Source: Azospirillum fermentarium
GTDB lineage: Bacteria; Pseudomonadota; Alphaproteobacteria; Azospirillales; Azospirillaceae
Direction: 5' to 3'
NCBI RefSeq assembly: GCF_025961205.1
Contig: NZ_JAOQNH010000001.1
Location: 3,000,001-3,064,000 of the forward strand
DNA: 64,000 nt
A program made the translations under genes and the position numbers. The notes under the pieces are model-generated. The model was not told where the DNA came from and searched no databases. It saw only the letters and a list, made by a program, of their open reading frames with translations. Positions 41,829 through 51,445 of the stretch are shown one piece after another (within the stretch, counting starts at the first letter, position 1; every line of letters begins with the position of its first letter).

Positions 41829-42854
41829 ATGACGGTACGGATGCGCGGTCTGATGGCCGCTCTTTTCGGTACGGCCATGATGGCCGCCGGCATGGCCGGT
41901 GCGGCGGAAGTGAACGTCTATTCCTCCCGTCACTACGACGTGGACAAGGATCTGTACGACAATTTCACCAAGGCCACCGGCATCAACGTCAACCTGATCG
42001 AAGGCAAGGAAGACGAACTGATCGAGCGCATGCGCAACGAGGGGGCCAACAGCCCCGCCGACGTGCTGATCACCGTGGACGCCGGGCGCCTGTGGCGGGC
42101 GCAGGACGCCGACGTGCTCCAGCCCACCCGGTCGGAACTGCTGGAGAAGGTGGTCCCCGCCCACCTGCGCGAGCCCAACGGCTATTGGTTCGGCCTGTCC
42201 AAGCGCGCCCGCATCATCATCTACAACAAGGCCGAGGTGAAGCCGGGCGAGATCTCCACCTACGAGGAACTGGCCGATCCCAAGTGGAAGAACCGGGTTC
42301 TGGTCCGCTCCTCCACCTCGGTCTACAACCAGTCGCTGGTGGGGTCGCTGCTGGCCGCCGACGGCGAGGCCAAGACCGAGGCGTGGGCCAAGGGCGTGGT
42401 CGCCAACATGGCCCGCAAGCCCCAGGGCGGCGACACCGACCAGATCAAGGGCGTGGCCGCGGGCGAAGGCGACATCGCCATCTCCAACACCTATTACTTC
42501 GCCCGAATCGCCGCTTCGACCAAGCCGGAAGACCAGGCGATCACCGCCAAGCTGGGCGTGATCTTCCCCAACCAGCAGGGGCGCGGCGCCCATGTGAACA
42601 TCTCCGGCGCGGGGGTGGCGAAGAACGCCCCGCACAAGGCCGAGGCCGTGAAGTTCCTGGAATACCTCGTCAGCCCCGAGGCCCAGCGGCTCTTCACCGA
42701 AAAGAACTTCGAATACCCCATCGTCGAGGGCTCGTGGGTCCACCCCGTGCTGATCGAATGGGGGAAATTCAAGGAGGATCCGCTGAACGCCGCCGTCTAC
42801 GGCAAGAACAACGCCGAGGCCCTTCGGATCATGGACCGCGCCGGCTGGAAGTAA
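41829..42854 (+). CDS. Ferric iron ABC transporter substrate-binding protein, FbpA/FutA type
   Basis: 341 aa. Signal peptide (GLMAALFGTAMMAAGMAGAA), then EVNVYSSRHYDVDKDLYDNF and the iron-ligand tyrosine pair Y222-Y223 (ISNTYYFARI) of the class. It captures Fe3+ in the periplasm and hands it to an FbpB-type permease such as the one at 30146. The frame stays open far upstream, but that part is antisense to the neighbouring gene; ATG 41829 starts the signal peptide. A terminator follows, so it is monocistronic. Confidence 0.92.
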   Translation: MTVRMRGLMAALFGTAMMAAGMAGAAEVNVYSSRHYDVDKDLYDNFTKATGINVNLIEGKEDELIERMRNEGANSPADVLITVDAGRLWRAQDADVLQPTRSELLEKVVPAHLREPNGYWFGLSKRARIIIYNKAEVKPGEISTYEELADPKWKNRVLVRSSTSVYNQSLVGSLLAADGEAKTEAWAKGVVANMARKPQGGDTDQIKGVAAGEGDIAISNTYYFARIAASTKPEDQAITAKLGVIFPNQQGRGAHVNISGAGVAKNAPHKAEAVKFLEYLVSPEAQRLFTEKNFEYPIVEGSWVHPVLIEWGKFKEDPLNAAVYGKNNAEALRIMDRAGWK

Positions 42855-42874
42855 GCCACCCGCCGGTTGCCCAG

Positions 42875-42907
42875 AAAGGGCGCGCCCGTCCAGGGGCGCG
42901 CCCTTTT
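42875..42907 (+). terminator. Rho-independent terminator of fbpA
   Basis: Arms AAAGGGCGCGCCC (42875-42887) and GGGCGCGCCCTTT with a GTCCAG-type loop and a TTTT tail, 20 nt past the stop. Confidence 0.88.
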
Positions 42908-42936
42908 CGTCTGGCACCCCCGCCGAAAACGGAACG

Positions 42937-43419
42937 TTATTTCTTCACATCCGCCACGCGCCCACCGGTCAGGCTGACCAGTTGGTCCGGCGTCAGGCGA
43001 AAGACCGCGTTGGGGGTGCCGGCGGCGGCCCAGATGGCCGAAAACGTCAGCAGATCATCGTCGATCAGCACCAGCGGCGGTTCGGCGTGGCCGATGGGGG
43101 GCACGCCGCCGATGGCATAGCCGCTCTTGTCCCGCACGAAATCGGGGGTGGCGCGCTCCACCTTTTCCCCGATCAGGGCGGCGACCTTCTTTTCATCCAC
43201 GCGGTTGGTGCCGCTGGCCACCACCAGCACCGGCACGCCGCTGGTGCGGGCGCGGAAGATCAGGGACTTGGCGATTTCCGCCACGGCGCAGCCGATGGCC
43301 GCGGCGGCATCCTCCGACGTGCGGGTGCTGCCCTCATGCTCCACGACGGCGAGGCCGAGGCCGACCGCATCCAGCAGTTCCTGAACCTTGCGGGCGGAGG
43401 GGGACAGGGGGGCGCTCAT
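42937..43419 (-). CDS. YbaK/EbsC-family aminoacyl-tRNA deacylase
   Basis: 160 aa. YbaK-fold trans-editing enzyme that removes mischarged amino acids from tRNA (Cys-tRNAPro or related). The catalytic Lys is K51 in IAKSLIFRA, with VDEKKVAALIGEKVERATPDFV and the GGVPPIGH loop following. Which tRNA it edits cannot be told from sequence. It lies 6 nt downstream of proC on the same strand; a proline theme is consistent with ProX/YbaK activity. Confidence 0.87.
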   Translation of the reverse strand: MSAPLSPSARKVQELLDAVGLGLAVVEHEGSTRTSEDAAAAIGCAVAEIAKSLIFRARTSGVPVLVVASGTNRVDEKKVAALIGEKVERATPDFVRDKSGYAIGGVPPIGHAEPPLVLIDDDLLTFSAIWAAAGTPNAVFRLTPDQLVSLTGGRVADVKK

Positions 43420-43425
43420 GACGGG

Positions 43426-44232
43426 TCAGCCCGCCAGTTCGCGCGACCGCCTGGCCGCGGCCGCCACCGCCGCCGTCAGCAGCGGCTGCATGCCGTCACC
43501 GGCCATCAGCACCGACAGCGCCGCCTGGGTGGTGCCGCCGGGGCTGGTCACCGCCTCGCGCAGCTGGCCGGCGGGGGTGTCGGACCGGTGCAGCAGTTCG
43601 CCGGCCCCGGCCACGGTGGCGCGGGCAAGCTGGACCGCCAGATCCGCGGGCAATCCTGCCTCGCGGCCCGCCGCCGCCAGCACCTCGGCCAGCAGGAAGA
43701 CATAGGCCGGGCCGCTGCCCGACACCGCGGTCACGGCGTCCATCAGCGCCTCGTCCTCGATCCACGCCACCTGCCCCACGGCGCGCAGCAGCGCATCGCA
43801 GAAGTTCCTGCGCTCTTCGGGCACCAGCGGGTTGGCGACGGCCACGGTCATGCCGCGCCCGATGGCCGCCGGGGTGTTGGGCATGGCGCGGACCACCGCC
43901 GCCCCATCGCCCAGATGACGGGCGAAAGAGGCGATGGTCTTGCCCGCCGCCACCGACAGGAACACGGTGCCGGGATGCACCAGCCCGGCGCAGCCGGCAA
44001 GCACGCCGTCCATCACCTGCGGCTTGACGGCCAGCACCACCACGTCGGCGGCGAAGCCCGCGGGCACGGCATCAATGGCCGGAACCACGCTCACCGCCGG
44101 ATGCTGCGGCGCGCCGGGGGCGCCGGAGGGGTCCACCACCACCACGCGGTCCACGATGGCCGCGGCCAGCCAGCCGGCCAGCATGGCGCTTCCCATCTTG
44201 CCGCACCCAACCAGCAGCAGCGAACCGGCCAT
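43426..44232 (-). CDS. proC: Pyrroline-5-carboxylate reductase
   Basis: 268 aa. Last step of proline synthesis. N-terminal Rossmann motif LLVGCGKMGSAMLAGW, AMPNTPAAIGRGM and the C-terminal signature SGSGPAYVFLLAEVLAAAG ... SPGGTTQAALSVL. Full length and typical. Upstream ybjN is 39 nt away and the YbaK gene 6 nt downstream, so all three may share a transcript. Confidence 0.95.
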   Translation of the reverse strand: MAGSLLLVGCGKMGSAMLAGWLAAAIVDRVVVVDPSGAPGAPQHPAVSVVPAIDAVPAGFAADVVVLAVKPQVMDGVLAGCAGLVHPGTVFLSVAAGKTIASFARHLGDGAAVVRAMPNTPAAIGRGMTVAVANPLVPEERRNFCDALLRAVGQVAWIEDEALMDAVTAVSGSGPAYVFLLAEVLAAAGREAGLPADLAVQLARATVAGAGELLHRSDTPAGQLREAVTSPGGTTQAALSVLMAGDGMQPLLTAAVAAAARRSRELAG

Positions 44233-44271
44233 GGTCCCGTATCCCTTATCTGTATCGGTGTCTTTTAAAAA

Positions 44272-44775
44272 TCAGGCTTCGCCGTGCGTATCGAGAATGG
44301 CGGCGGCCACCGCCTCCGTCGCCGATTTGCCGCCCCAGATGACGAACTGGAAGGCGGGGTAGAAGCGCTCGCACTCCGACAGCGCGATTTCCACCAGATC
44401 CTCAAGCTGCTCCACCGTCGCCCCGCGCGACCCGCGCAGCAGGGTGGTCTGGCGGAACATCGGCGTGTTCTCTTCGTTGCAGACGTCGAAATGGCCGAGC
44501 CACAGGCGGTTGTTGACCTCCGCCAGCAGGGCGCTGACGGCATCGCGGCGGCTGGGCTGCAGCTTCATGTCGAACTGGCAGGAGAACTGCATGGCGCTGA
44601 CATCGGGCTGCCAGACGAAATAGAGCCGGTAATCGCACCAGCGTCCGCCGATCTCGACCACCAGTTCGTCCTCGCTGGAGCGTTCGAACGGCCATTCGTT
44701 GGCCGTCACGATCTCTTCCACGACATCGAGGGGGTTGTGCATGGACACCGGGGTTTCGACGGCCACTGCCGACAT
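44272..44775 (-). CDS. YbjN domain protein
   Basis: 167 aa. NPLDVVEEIVTANEWPFERSSEDELVVEIGGRWCDYRLYFVWQPDV ... LAEVNNRLWLGHFDVCNEENTPMFRQT matches the YbjN family, which is structurally like secretion chaperones (type III chaperone fold). Role is unknown; in Azospirillum-like bacteria it often sits by proC. AGGAGG 7 nt before the ATG gives a strong start. Confidence 0.85.
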   Translation of the reverse strand: MSAVAVETPVSMHNPLDVVEEIVTANEWPFERSSEDELVVEIGGRWCDYRLYFVWQPDVSAMQFSCQFDMKLQPSRRDAVSALLAEVNNRLWLGHFDVCNEENTPMFRQTTLLRGSRGATVEQLEDLVEIALSECERFYPAFQFVIWGGKSATEAVAAAILDTHGEA

Positions 44776-44997
44776 CGTACGTCCTCCTAGGAAAGCGGCG
44801 CCGGATCACCCGTGCCGGCCGCTTTCGATACCTCTGGCCGGCCTGTCCGGCGGCGGAGACGCACCCCCGCCGCGGAGAAAGCCCGCCCCAACGGGCACCC
44901 TGCCAAAAAGGCCGGCGTGCCCGCAACAGCTTTCGGTCTCATCACCGTTTTGCAACGGATGGCGTGGCTTTCCCGCATCCCGGCCCCCCCCGGGGGA
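44776..44997. other. 222-bp gap between ybjN and ubiK
   Basis: No gene or RNA recognised. It must hold the ybjN promoter on the minus strand; it contains several short GC-rich dyads (for example around 44870-44915) but none decisive. Confidence 0.4.
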
Positions 44998-45342
44998 TCA
45001 CTCCGCCGGCTTGTCCTCGGCCGCCGCCGGGGCGGCGGTGTGGGCGCGGCGGCGGGGGGCGGCCTCGTCGTGGCAAAGCTGACGCTCGGCCAGCAGAGTG
45101 GCAATGGTGGCTTCCAGGGCGGTCACGCGCTCGGTCAGGGTTTCCTGTTCCTCGCGTGCCTTGGCGGCCATGGCGCGCACCGCGTCGAATTCGTCGCGGG
45201 ACACCACGTCCATGCGCGACAGAACCCGTTCGAACTGCTGGCGCATCTGCGCCTCGGCCTCTTCGCGCAGGTTGCTGAGCGCGCCCAGCGCCCCGCCGGC
45301 CACGCGGGCCAGATCGTCGAGGAGTTTGTTGTCAACCTGCAT
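44998..45342 (-). CDS. ubiK: UbiK-like accessory factor (BMFP family, DUF526)
   Basis: 114 aa. Helical, with a membrane-associating N-terminus and a coiled coil (QMRQQFERVLSRMDVVSRDEFDAVRAMAAKAREEQETLTERVTALEATI). In E. coli UbiK helps ubiquinone synthesis by assisting UbiJ; BMFP proteins also have membrane-fusion activity in vitro. Alphaproteobacterial versions are shorter on the N-terminal side. The C-terminal AAPRRRAHTAAPAAAEDKPAE is low complexity. Confidence 0.85.
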   Translation of the reverse strand: MQVDNKLLDDLARVAGGALGALSNLREEAEAQMRQQFERVLSRMDVVSRDEFDAVRAMAAKAREEQETLTERVTALEATIATLLAERQLCHDEAAPRRRAHTAAPAAAEDKPAE

Positions 45343-45432
45343 GGCTTGCGATCCCGATCAATGATCCATGAGACGAATCACGGCACAGGCTTTATGTGAA
45401 GCGCCACGGCGCGGGCGTCAATGCCCGGCCCG

Positions 45433-45714
45433 TCACGGCCCCTCATACAGCAGCGCCTGCAGCTCGTCCCGGCTGGTGCCGGGCTGGCCCAGAAGACCCA
45501 GGAAATGATCCCAGTCGGGATCGTCCAATGGTATGTCCAGCCGCGCGGCCACCTGTTGATACGCCGCCGCGCACACGGTGTCGAGGACGAAGCTGTTGAC
45601 CGATACCCCCGCCGCCGCCGCGGCGTGGCGGATCACCCGGCGCTGGGCCGGTGACGCCCGCAGGTGCAGGCGGTGGACGGTGGCGGGCTTGTGCTGGGGC
45701 GGCTTGGCGGGCAT
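45433..45714 (-). CDS. DUF1778 antitoxin-like protein (TacA family), no toxin beside it
   Basis: 93 aa. Middle region VHRLHLRASPAQRRVIRHAAAAAGVSVNSFVLDTVCAAAYQQVA has the DUF1778 ribbon-helix-helix layout (LRxSPEQR...FV). The usual partner is a GNAT toxin (TacT) encoded immediately downstream; on the minus strand the downstream neighbour is ubiK, so none is present. The start at 45714 (MPAKPPQHKPATV) has AAGG upstream; an earlier in-frame start has none. Possibly solitary or a remnant. Confidence 0.7.
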   Translation of the reverse strand: MPAKPPQHKPATVHRLHLRASPAQRRVIRHAAAAAGVSVNSFVLDTVCAAAYQQVAARLDIPLDDPDWDHFLGLLGQPGTSRDELQALLYEGP

Positions 45715-45948
45715 CGTCAACCTTGACCAGAAGGGATGCGGCTTGTCCTGAAACGCAGGAAAATCAGGATGGACAACCACACGGCGCAGGTCAACCGCAC
45801 ACGCGGGGGTGCGTCAACCGGCCCCGCACCCCCGCCCCCGCCCGGCAAGGGGCCGTGGGGATGCCGGCTTGCGGGGACCGCGGGGCACGGCCTATAACGG
45901 CCCCGGCGTCCAGACTGGAAACGCCCGAACGGCAGGAGCACGCGCGTC

Positions 45949-46935
45949 ATGATCGTTGTCACCGGCGGGGCCGGCTTCATCGGCTCCAACCTCGTCGCGG
46001 CGCTGGCCGCCCGCGGCCATCACGACGTGGCGGTCATCGACCGTTTCGGCACCGGCGACAAGTGGCGCAATCTGGCCAAGCACGAGCTGGCCACCATCGT
46101 CCGGCCCGAAGACACGCTGGCGTTCCTGGACCAGCACGCCGCCGAAATCGACGTGGTGTTCCACATGGGCGCCATCTCCGCCACCACCGAACGGGACGTG
46201 GACGCCATCGTCGCCAACAACGTGGCGCTGTCCATGGACCTGTGGCGCTGGTGCGCGTGGCGCGGCGCGCGGTTCATCTACGCCTCCTCCGCCGCCACCT
46301 ACGGCGACGGGGCGCTGGGGTTCGTGGACGACGGCGATGTCGCGGCGCTGGCCCGGCTGCGCCCGCTCAACGCCTATGGCTGGTCCAAGCATCTGGTGGA
46401 CCGCCGCTTCGCCCGCGCGGTGGAACTGGGCGAGACGGTGCCCCCCCAGTGGGCGGGGCTGAAGTTCTTCAACGTCTACGGCCCGAACGAGGCGCACAAG
46501 GGCGACATGATGAGCGTCGTCGCCAAGCTGACCCCCACCGTGCAGGCGGGCCACGCGGCGAAGCTGTTCAAGTCCCACCGCCCCGATTTCGCCGACGGCG
46601 GCCAGTTGCGCGACTTCATCTGGGTCGGCGACTGCGTGGGGGTGATGCTGTGGCTGCTGGACACCCCCGGCGTCAGCGGGCTGTTCAACGTCGGCACCGG
46701 CAAGGCCCGCAGCTTCAAGGATCTGGCGGAGGCCACCTTCGCCGCCCTGGGCCAGGAGCCGCGCATCGACTATTTCCCCATGCCCGACGAGCTTCAGGGG
46801 AAATACCAGTATTTCACCCAGGCCAGCACGGACAAGCTGCGCGCCGCCGGCTTCACCCGGCCCTTCACCGAGCTTGAGGAGGGGGTCCGGCGGTACGTGC
46901 AGGATTACCTGACCCAGCCCGACCCCTTCGCCTGA
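45949..46935 (+). CDS. hldD: ADP-L-glycero-D-manno-heptose 6-epimerase
   Basis: 328 aa. Final enzyme of ADP-heptose synthesis for lipopolysaccharide inner core. Rossmann VVTGGAGFIGSN (NADP+), the S-Y-K site YASSAATYGDG and NAYGWSKHLVDRRF, plus DFIWVGDCVGVMLW. Full length. It precedes lgt by 37 nt on the same strand. Confidence 0.93.
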   Translation: MIVVTGGAGFIGSNLVAALAARGHHDVAVIDRFGTGDKWRNLAKHELATIVRPEDTLAFLDQHAAEIDVVFHMGAISATTERDVDAIVANNVALSMDLWRWCAWRGARFIYASSAATYGDGALGFVDDGDVAALARLRPLNAYGWSKHLVDRRFARAVELGETVPPQWAGLKFFNVYGPNEAHKGDMMSVVAKLTPTVQAGHAAKLFKSHRPDFADGGQLRDFIWVGDCVGVMLWLLDTPGVSGLFNVGTGKARSFKDLAEATFAALGQEPRIDYFPMPDELQGKYQYFTQASTDKLRAAGFTRPFTELEEGVRRYVQDYLTQPDPFA

Positions 46936-46972
46936 TCCAGCCCCCTTCATCCACGACCGGAGCCGCCCGCCG

Positions 46973-47779
46973 ATGCTGGCCTATCCCGCCATCGACCCCG
47001 TCGCCCTGGAAATCGGGCCGCTGGTCATCCGCTGGTACGCGCTGGCCTATCTGGCCGGCTTCGTGCTGGGCTGGCGCCTCTGCCTGCGGCTGGCGCGCGG
47101 CAACCCGCCGGGGCTGCCGCAGCCGGTGGATTACGACGATTTCCTGACCTGGGCCGTGGTGGGCACGGTGCTGGGCGGGCGCATCGGGTACGTGCTGTTC
47201 TACAACCTGCCCTATTACATCAAGTACCCGCTGGACACGCTGATGGTCTGGCACGGGGGCATGTCGTTCCACGGCGGGCTGACCGGGGTGGTGGTGGCCA
47301 TCCTGCTGTTCTGCCGCAAGCGGGGACTGTCGGTCTTCGCCTTCGCCGACCTGATCGCGGTGGTGGCGCCCATCGGGCTGTTCTTCGGGCGCATCGCCAA
47401 CTTCATCAACGGCGAACTGTACGGGCGCGCGGCCGACGGCGTGCCGTGGGCGATGGTCTTCCCCCACGACCCGCTCCAGCTTCCCCGCCACCCCAGCCAG
47501 CTTTACGAGGCGGGGCTGGAAGGGATCGTGCTGTTCGCCATCGTGCTGGCCCTGGTGCGCATTCCGGCGGTGCGGGCGCGGGCGGGGCTGACGGCGGGGA
47601 TCTTCTTCATCGGCTACGGGCTGGCCCGCATCACGGCGGAATTCTTCCGCGAGCCGGACGCCCAGCTCGGCTTCCTGTGGGGTGGGGCCACCATGGGGCA
47701 ATTGCTGTCGATTCCCATGGTGCTGTTCGGGCTATGGCTGGCGCTGCGCGCCCGGCCCGCCGGGGAAGCCGCGGCATGA
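46973..47779 (+). CDS. lgt: Prolipoprotein diacylglyceryl transferase
   Basis: 268 aa, about seven membrane helices. Transfers diacylglyceryl to lipoprotein cysteines in the inner membrane. The signature GRIANFINGELYGR and HPSQLYEAGLEG are present, as is HGGMSFHGGL. ATGA overlap with midA downstream shows translational coupling. Confidence 0.95.
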   Translation: MLAYPAIDPVALEIGPLVIRWYALAYLAGFVLGWRLCLRLARGNPPGLPQPVDYDDFLTWAVVGTVLGGRIGYVLFYNLPYYIKYPLDTLMVWHGGMSFHGGLTGVVVAILLFCRKRGLSVFAFADLIAVVAPIGLFFGRIANFINGELYGRAADGVPWAMVFPHDPLQLPRHPSQLYEAGLEGIVLFAIVLALVRIPAVRARAGLTAGIFFIGYGLARITAEFFREPDAQLGFLWGGATMGQLLSIPMVLFGLWLALRARPAGEAAA

Positions 47780-48909
47780 GCGCGGAATCCCTGGCGCACC
47801 ATCTGGCCCGCCGCATGATGGTGGAGGGGCCGATGACCGTCGCCTCCTTCATGGCCGAGGCGCTGGGCCATCCCCGCTGGGGCTATTACACCGCCCACGA
47901 CCCGTTCGGCGCGGCGGGCGATTTCATCACCGCCCCCGACATCAGCCAGATGTTCGGCGAGCTGATCGGGCTGTGGGCCGCCGACACCTGGCAGCGGCTG
48001 GGCATGCCGGAGCACCTGCGGCTGATTGAGCTGGGGCCGGGGCGCGGCACGCTGATGAGCGACGCGCTGCGCGCCGCCTCCGCCCTGCCGCCGTTCCGCG
48101 ATGCGCTGTCGGTCCATTTCGTGGAGACCAGCCCGGTGCTGCGCCGGCGCCAGGCCCAGGCGCTGGCCGGCCAGCGCTTCACCGGCGGCGGCCCCCACTG
48201 GCACGACCGGCTGGAGGACGTGCCCGACGGCCCGGCCATCGTCGTGGCCAACGAATTCTTCGACGCCCTGCCCATCCGGCAGGTGCAGAAGACCCCCCAC
48301 GGGTGGAAGGAGCGGCTGGTGGACCTGGACCCGGCCTCCACCCCCGACGCGCCGCGCTTCCGCTTCGTGCTGGATCTGGTGGGCAGCCCCGGCGCCGCCC
48401 TGGTGCCCGCCGGGCTGGAGAATGCGCCGGCGGGCAGCGTGTTCGAATCCTCCCCGGCCTCGCTGGCGGTGGCGCGGGTGCTGGGCGCGCGGCTGGCGGC
48501 CCAGGGCGGGGCGGCGCTGATCATCGATTATGGCCACGACCTCGGCCCGGCGGTGGGCGAGACGCTGCAGGCGGTGCGCCGCCACGCCTATGCCCCCGTG
48601 CTGGACGATCCGGGAGAGGCCGACATCACCGCGCACGTGGACTTCGAGTCGCTGGCCGAGGCGGCGGCGGAGACCGGCGCGGTTGCCTTCGGTCCCGTGG
48701 AACAGGGGGAATGGCTGTCGCGGCTGGGCATCGGCCAACGCGCGGCTGTGCTGAAGCGCACCGCCACCCCCAAACAGGCCGCCGATATCGACACCGCGCT
48801 GCAACGCTTGATCGGGGCCGATCAAATGGGCACCCTGTTCAAGGTGCTGGCGCTGACCTGCCCCGGACTGGAGGCGCCCGCCGGCTTCGATCCCGTCCCA
48901 CCGACCTGA
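47776..48909 (+). CDS. MidA/NDUFAF7-type class I methyltransferase
   Basis: 377 aa. SAM-dependent methyltransferase family that in eukaryotes methylates an arginine of a complex I subunit (NDUFS2) during assembly. Signatures: DFITAPDISQMFGELIGLW, IELGPGRGTLMSDALRAAS (SAM loop), VVANEFFDALPIRQ and VDFESLAEAAAETG. Bacterial role in complex I is inferred. The start overlaps the lgt stop by 4 nt (ATGA); an upstream extension would run into lgt. lgt-midA-pgeF is the common alphaproteobacterial order. Confidence 0.9.
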   Translation: MSAESLAHHLARRMMVEGPMTVASFMAEALGHPRWGYYTAHDPFGAAGDFITAPDISQMFGELIGLWAADTWQRLGMPEHLRLIELGPGRGTLMSDALRAASALPPFRDALSVHFVETSPVLRRRQAQALAGQRFTGGGPHWHDRLEDVPDGPAIVVANEFFDALPIRQVQKTPHGWKERLVDLDPASTPDAPRFRFVLDLVGSPGAALVPAGLENAPAGSVFESSPASLAVARVLGARLAAQGGAALIIDYGHDLGPAVGETLQAVRRHAYAPVLDDPGEADITAHVDFESLAEAAAETGAVAFGPVEQGEWLSRLGIGQRAAVLKRTATPKQAADIDTALQRLIGADQMGTLFKVLALTCPGLEAPAGFDPVPPT

Positions 48910-48926
48910 CCCGGACCCGACCGCCC

Positions 48927-49694
48927 GTGATTACCCTTGGCGCGCTCAACGACATCACCGCCATCCGCCACGCCTTCTTCACCCGCACCGGGGGCGTGTC
49001 CACGGGGCTTTACGCCTCGCTGAACTGCGGGCTGGGGTCCGGCGACGCCCCCGCCGCGGTGGCGGAGAACCGTGCCCGCGCCGCCGCCCGGCTGGACATG
49101 GCGCCCGAGCAACTGGTCACCTGCTACCAGATCCACAGCGCCACCTGCGTCACGGTCACCGAGCCGTGGGCCCCGGCGGACGCGCCCCAGGCCGACGCCA
49201 TGGTCACCGCGGTTCCCGGCATCCTGCTGGGGGTGCTGACCGCCGACTGCGCCCCCGTTCTCTTCGCCGACCCCAAGGCCCGCGTCATCGGTGCCGCCCA
49301 CGCCGGGTGGAAGGGCGCCAAGGGCGGCGTGATCGAGGCGACGCTGAAGGCCATGGAGTCGCTGGGAGCGCACACCAACCGCGTGGTGGCCGCCATCGGC
49401 CCGTGCATCGCCCAGCGGTCGTACGAGGTGGGGCCGGAATTCCCCAGGCCCTTCCTGGACGAAAGCCCGGATCTGAAGGATTTCTTCGCCCCCGCGCGGC
49501 GCCCCGGCCATTTCCTGTTCGACCTTGGCGGGTACGTCAGCCGCCGGCTGGTGGATGCCGGCATCGCCCAGGTGCAGCGCTGCCCCAACGACACGCTGCT
49601 GGAAGAAAGCCGCTTCTTCAGCTACCGCCGGTCCTGCCTGCGCGGGGAAAAGGATTACGGGCGCGGCCTGTCGGCCATCACGCTGCTTCCGTAA
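48927..49694 (+). CDS. pgeF: Peptidoglycan editing factor PgeF (laccase domain protein, YfiH)
   Basis: 255 aa. The DUF152 fold (also called polyphenol oxidase/multicopper polyphenol oxidase). Motifs: HAFFTRTGGVSTGLYASLN, LVTCYQIHSATCV, LTADCAPVLFADP and GAAHAGWKGAKGGVIEATL carry the His/Cys metal ligands. PgeF removes misplaced L-Ser from peptidoglycan precursors; others report purine nucleoside phosphorylase activity. Start is a GTG (VITLGALNDI) 17 nt after midA, with no good ribosome site, so coupling to midA is likely. Family length near 260 aa. Confidence 0.9.
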   Translation: MITLGALNDITAIRHAFFTRTGGVSTGLYASLNCGLGSGDAPAAVAENRARAAARLDMAPEQLVTCYQIHSATCVTVTEPWAPADAPQADAMVTAVPGILLGVLTADCAPVLFADPKARVIGAAHAGWKGAKGGVIEATLKAMESLGAHTNRVVAAIGPCIAQRSYEVGPEFPRPFLDESPDLKDFFAPARRPGHFLFDLGGYVSRRLVDAGIAQVQRCPNDTLLEESRFFSYRRSCLRGEKDYGRGLSAITLLP

Positions 49695-49730
49695 CCAACA
49701 ATTCGCTTCGATAATAATTACTTTTGGTTT

Positions 49731-49749
49731 GCAATTACCCGACAATTGC
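49731..49749. promoter_or_regulatory. Dyad GCAATT-N7-AATTGC upstream of hemerythrin 2
   Basis: Exact 6-bp arms (49731-49736 and 49744-49749) in a short AT-rich stretch 47 nt before the hemerythrin start. Operator-like; owner unknown. Confidence 0.4.
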
Positions 49750-49795
49750 GCAAGGATTCTTGGGATCGACACATCCCTATGGATGGGAGCGGCCC

Positions 49796-50302
49796 GTGAT
49801 CGAATGGCGCGAATCCCTGGAAATCGACCATGGCGGGCTGGACCGGGACCATCGGGAACAGCATGATCTGATTCGCCGCTTCATCGGGACTCCGGCCACC
49901 GACGAGGGGATGCGGGCGGCGCTGCACCTGCTGCGCACCCTGCGGCGGGTGTCGGAACGCCACTTCATCCGCGAAGAACGGGTGCAGGCGGCGGTGGATT
50001 ACCCGGGCCGCATCGAACACCGTGCCCAGCACCGCCGGCTGCTGGAGATGCTGGACGAGATCACCGAGCAGATGGACCAGACGGCCTCGCTGTTCGATTT
50101 CGCCTATCGCAAGACCCACGCCAACGGCTTGTTGGAATTCTGGTTTTTCGATCATTTCGCCCGTGCCGACGTGGGCTTGCGCCGTCACTTGGCCCGCTTC
50201 CCCCTGCCCCGCCCGGCGGCTTCGGCCGTGACGCCGCAGTCTCTGGCGGCGGCGGAAACCATGCATCAGCCGCAGGGCAGGCAGCCCGGCCGTTCGTCAT
50301 AG
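49796..50302 (+). CDS. Bacteriohemerythrin (second copy) with C-terminal extension
   Basis: 168 aa. Ligands: H19 (DRDHRE), H56 and E60 (HFIREE), H75 and H79 (EHRAQH), H120 and D125 (FDHFARAD). It resembles the copy at 2782-3192 but has a Pro/Ala/Gln-rich C-terminal tail of about 35 residues. Start is a GTG (VIEWRESLEIDHGG) with GGGAG 6 nt upstream; the frame is open earlier, but family homology begins at IEW. An O2/NO-handling protein, function not established. Confidence 0.88.
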   Translation: MIEWRESLEIDHGGLDRDHREQHDLIRRFIGTPATDEGMRAALHLLRTLRRVSERHFIREERVQAAVDYPGRIEHRAQHRRLLEMLDEITEQMDQTASLFDFAYRKTHANGLLEFWFFDHFARADVGLRRHLARFPLPRPAASAVTPQSLAAAETMHQPQGRQPGRSS

Positions 50303-50428
50303 AAGATTTACACAGGCCGGAGGCTTTGTTATCGTCCGCCGCGTTTTCCGGGGCCTTCCGGCGATCCGCGGATGTGCGGCGCCCTTTGCGCTCCGGCCCC
50401 CTTTTCCCACAGAAGAGAGCCGATTGCG

Positions 50429-51364
<936 letters not shown>

Positions 51365-51376
51365 TCCTTGACCTTT

Positions 51377-51403
51377 GGGCCGTGGGTGGCGTATCCACGG
51401 CCC
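51377..51403 (+). promoter_or_regulatory. Hairpin 1 in the prs-rplY gap
   Basis: GGGCCGTGG (51377-51385) and CCACGGCCC (51395-51403) are exact 9-bp complements with a 9-nt loop. It begins 12 nt after the prs stop and is followed directly by hairpin 2. Confidence 0.65.
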
Positions 51404-51410
51404 CGCAACC

Positions 51411-51445
51411 GCGCCAGCACCCCTGGAGGCTGGCGCCTTTTCTTT
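51411..51445 (+). terminator. Hairpin 2 with T-rich tail directly in front of rplY (terminator/attenuator)
   Basis: GCGCCAGC (51411-51418) and GCTGGCGC (51429-51436) are exact 8-bp complements with a 10-nt loop, followed by CTTTTCTTT (51437-51445). It ends 13 nt before the rplY start, so it would stop prs readthrough unless the stem is prevented from forming. This makes it a candidate L25-responsive attenuator. Confidence 0.7.

Noticed and set aside
42909-42924. TGGCAC sequence resembling a sigma54 -24 element
   Set aside because: No TTGC at the right distance.
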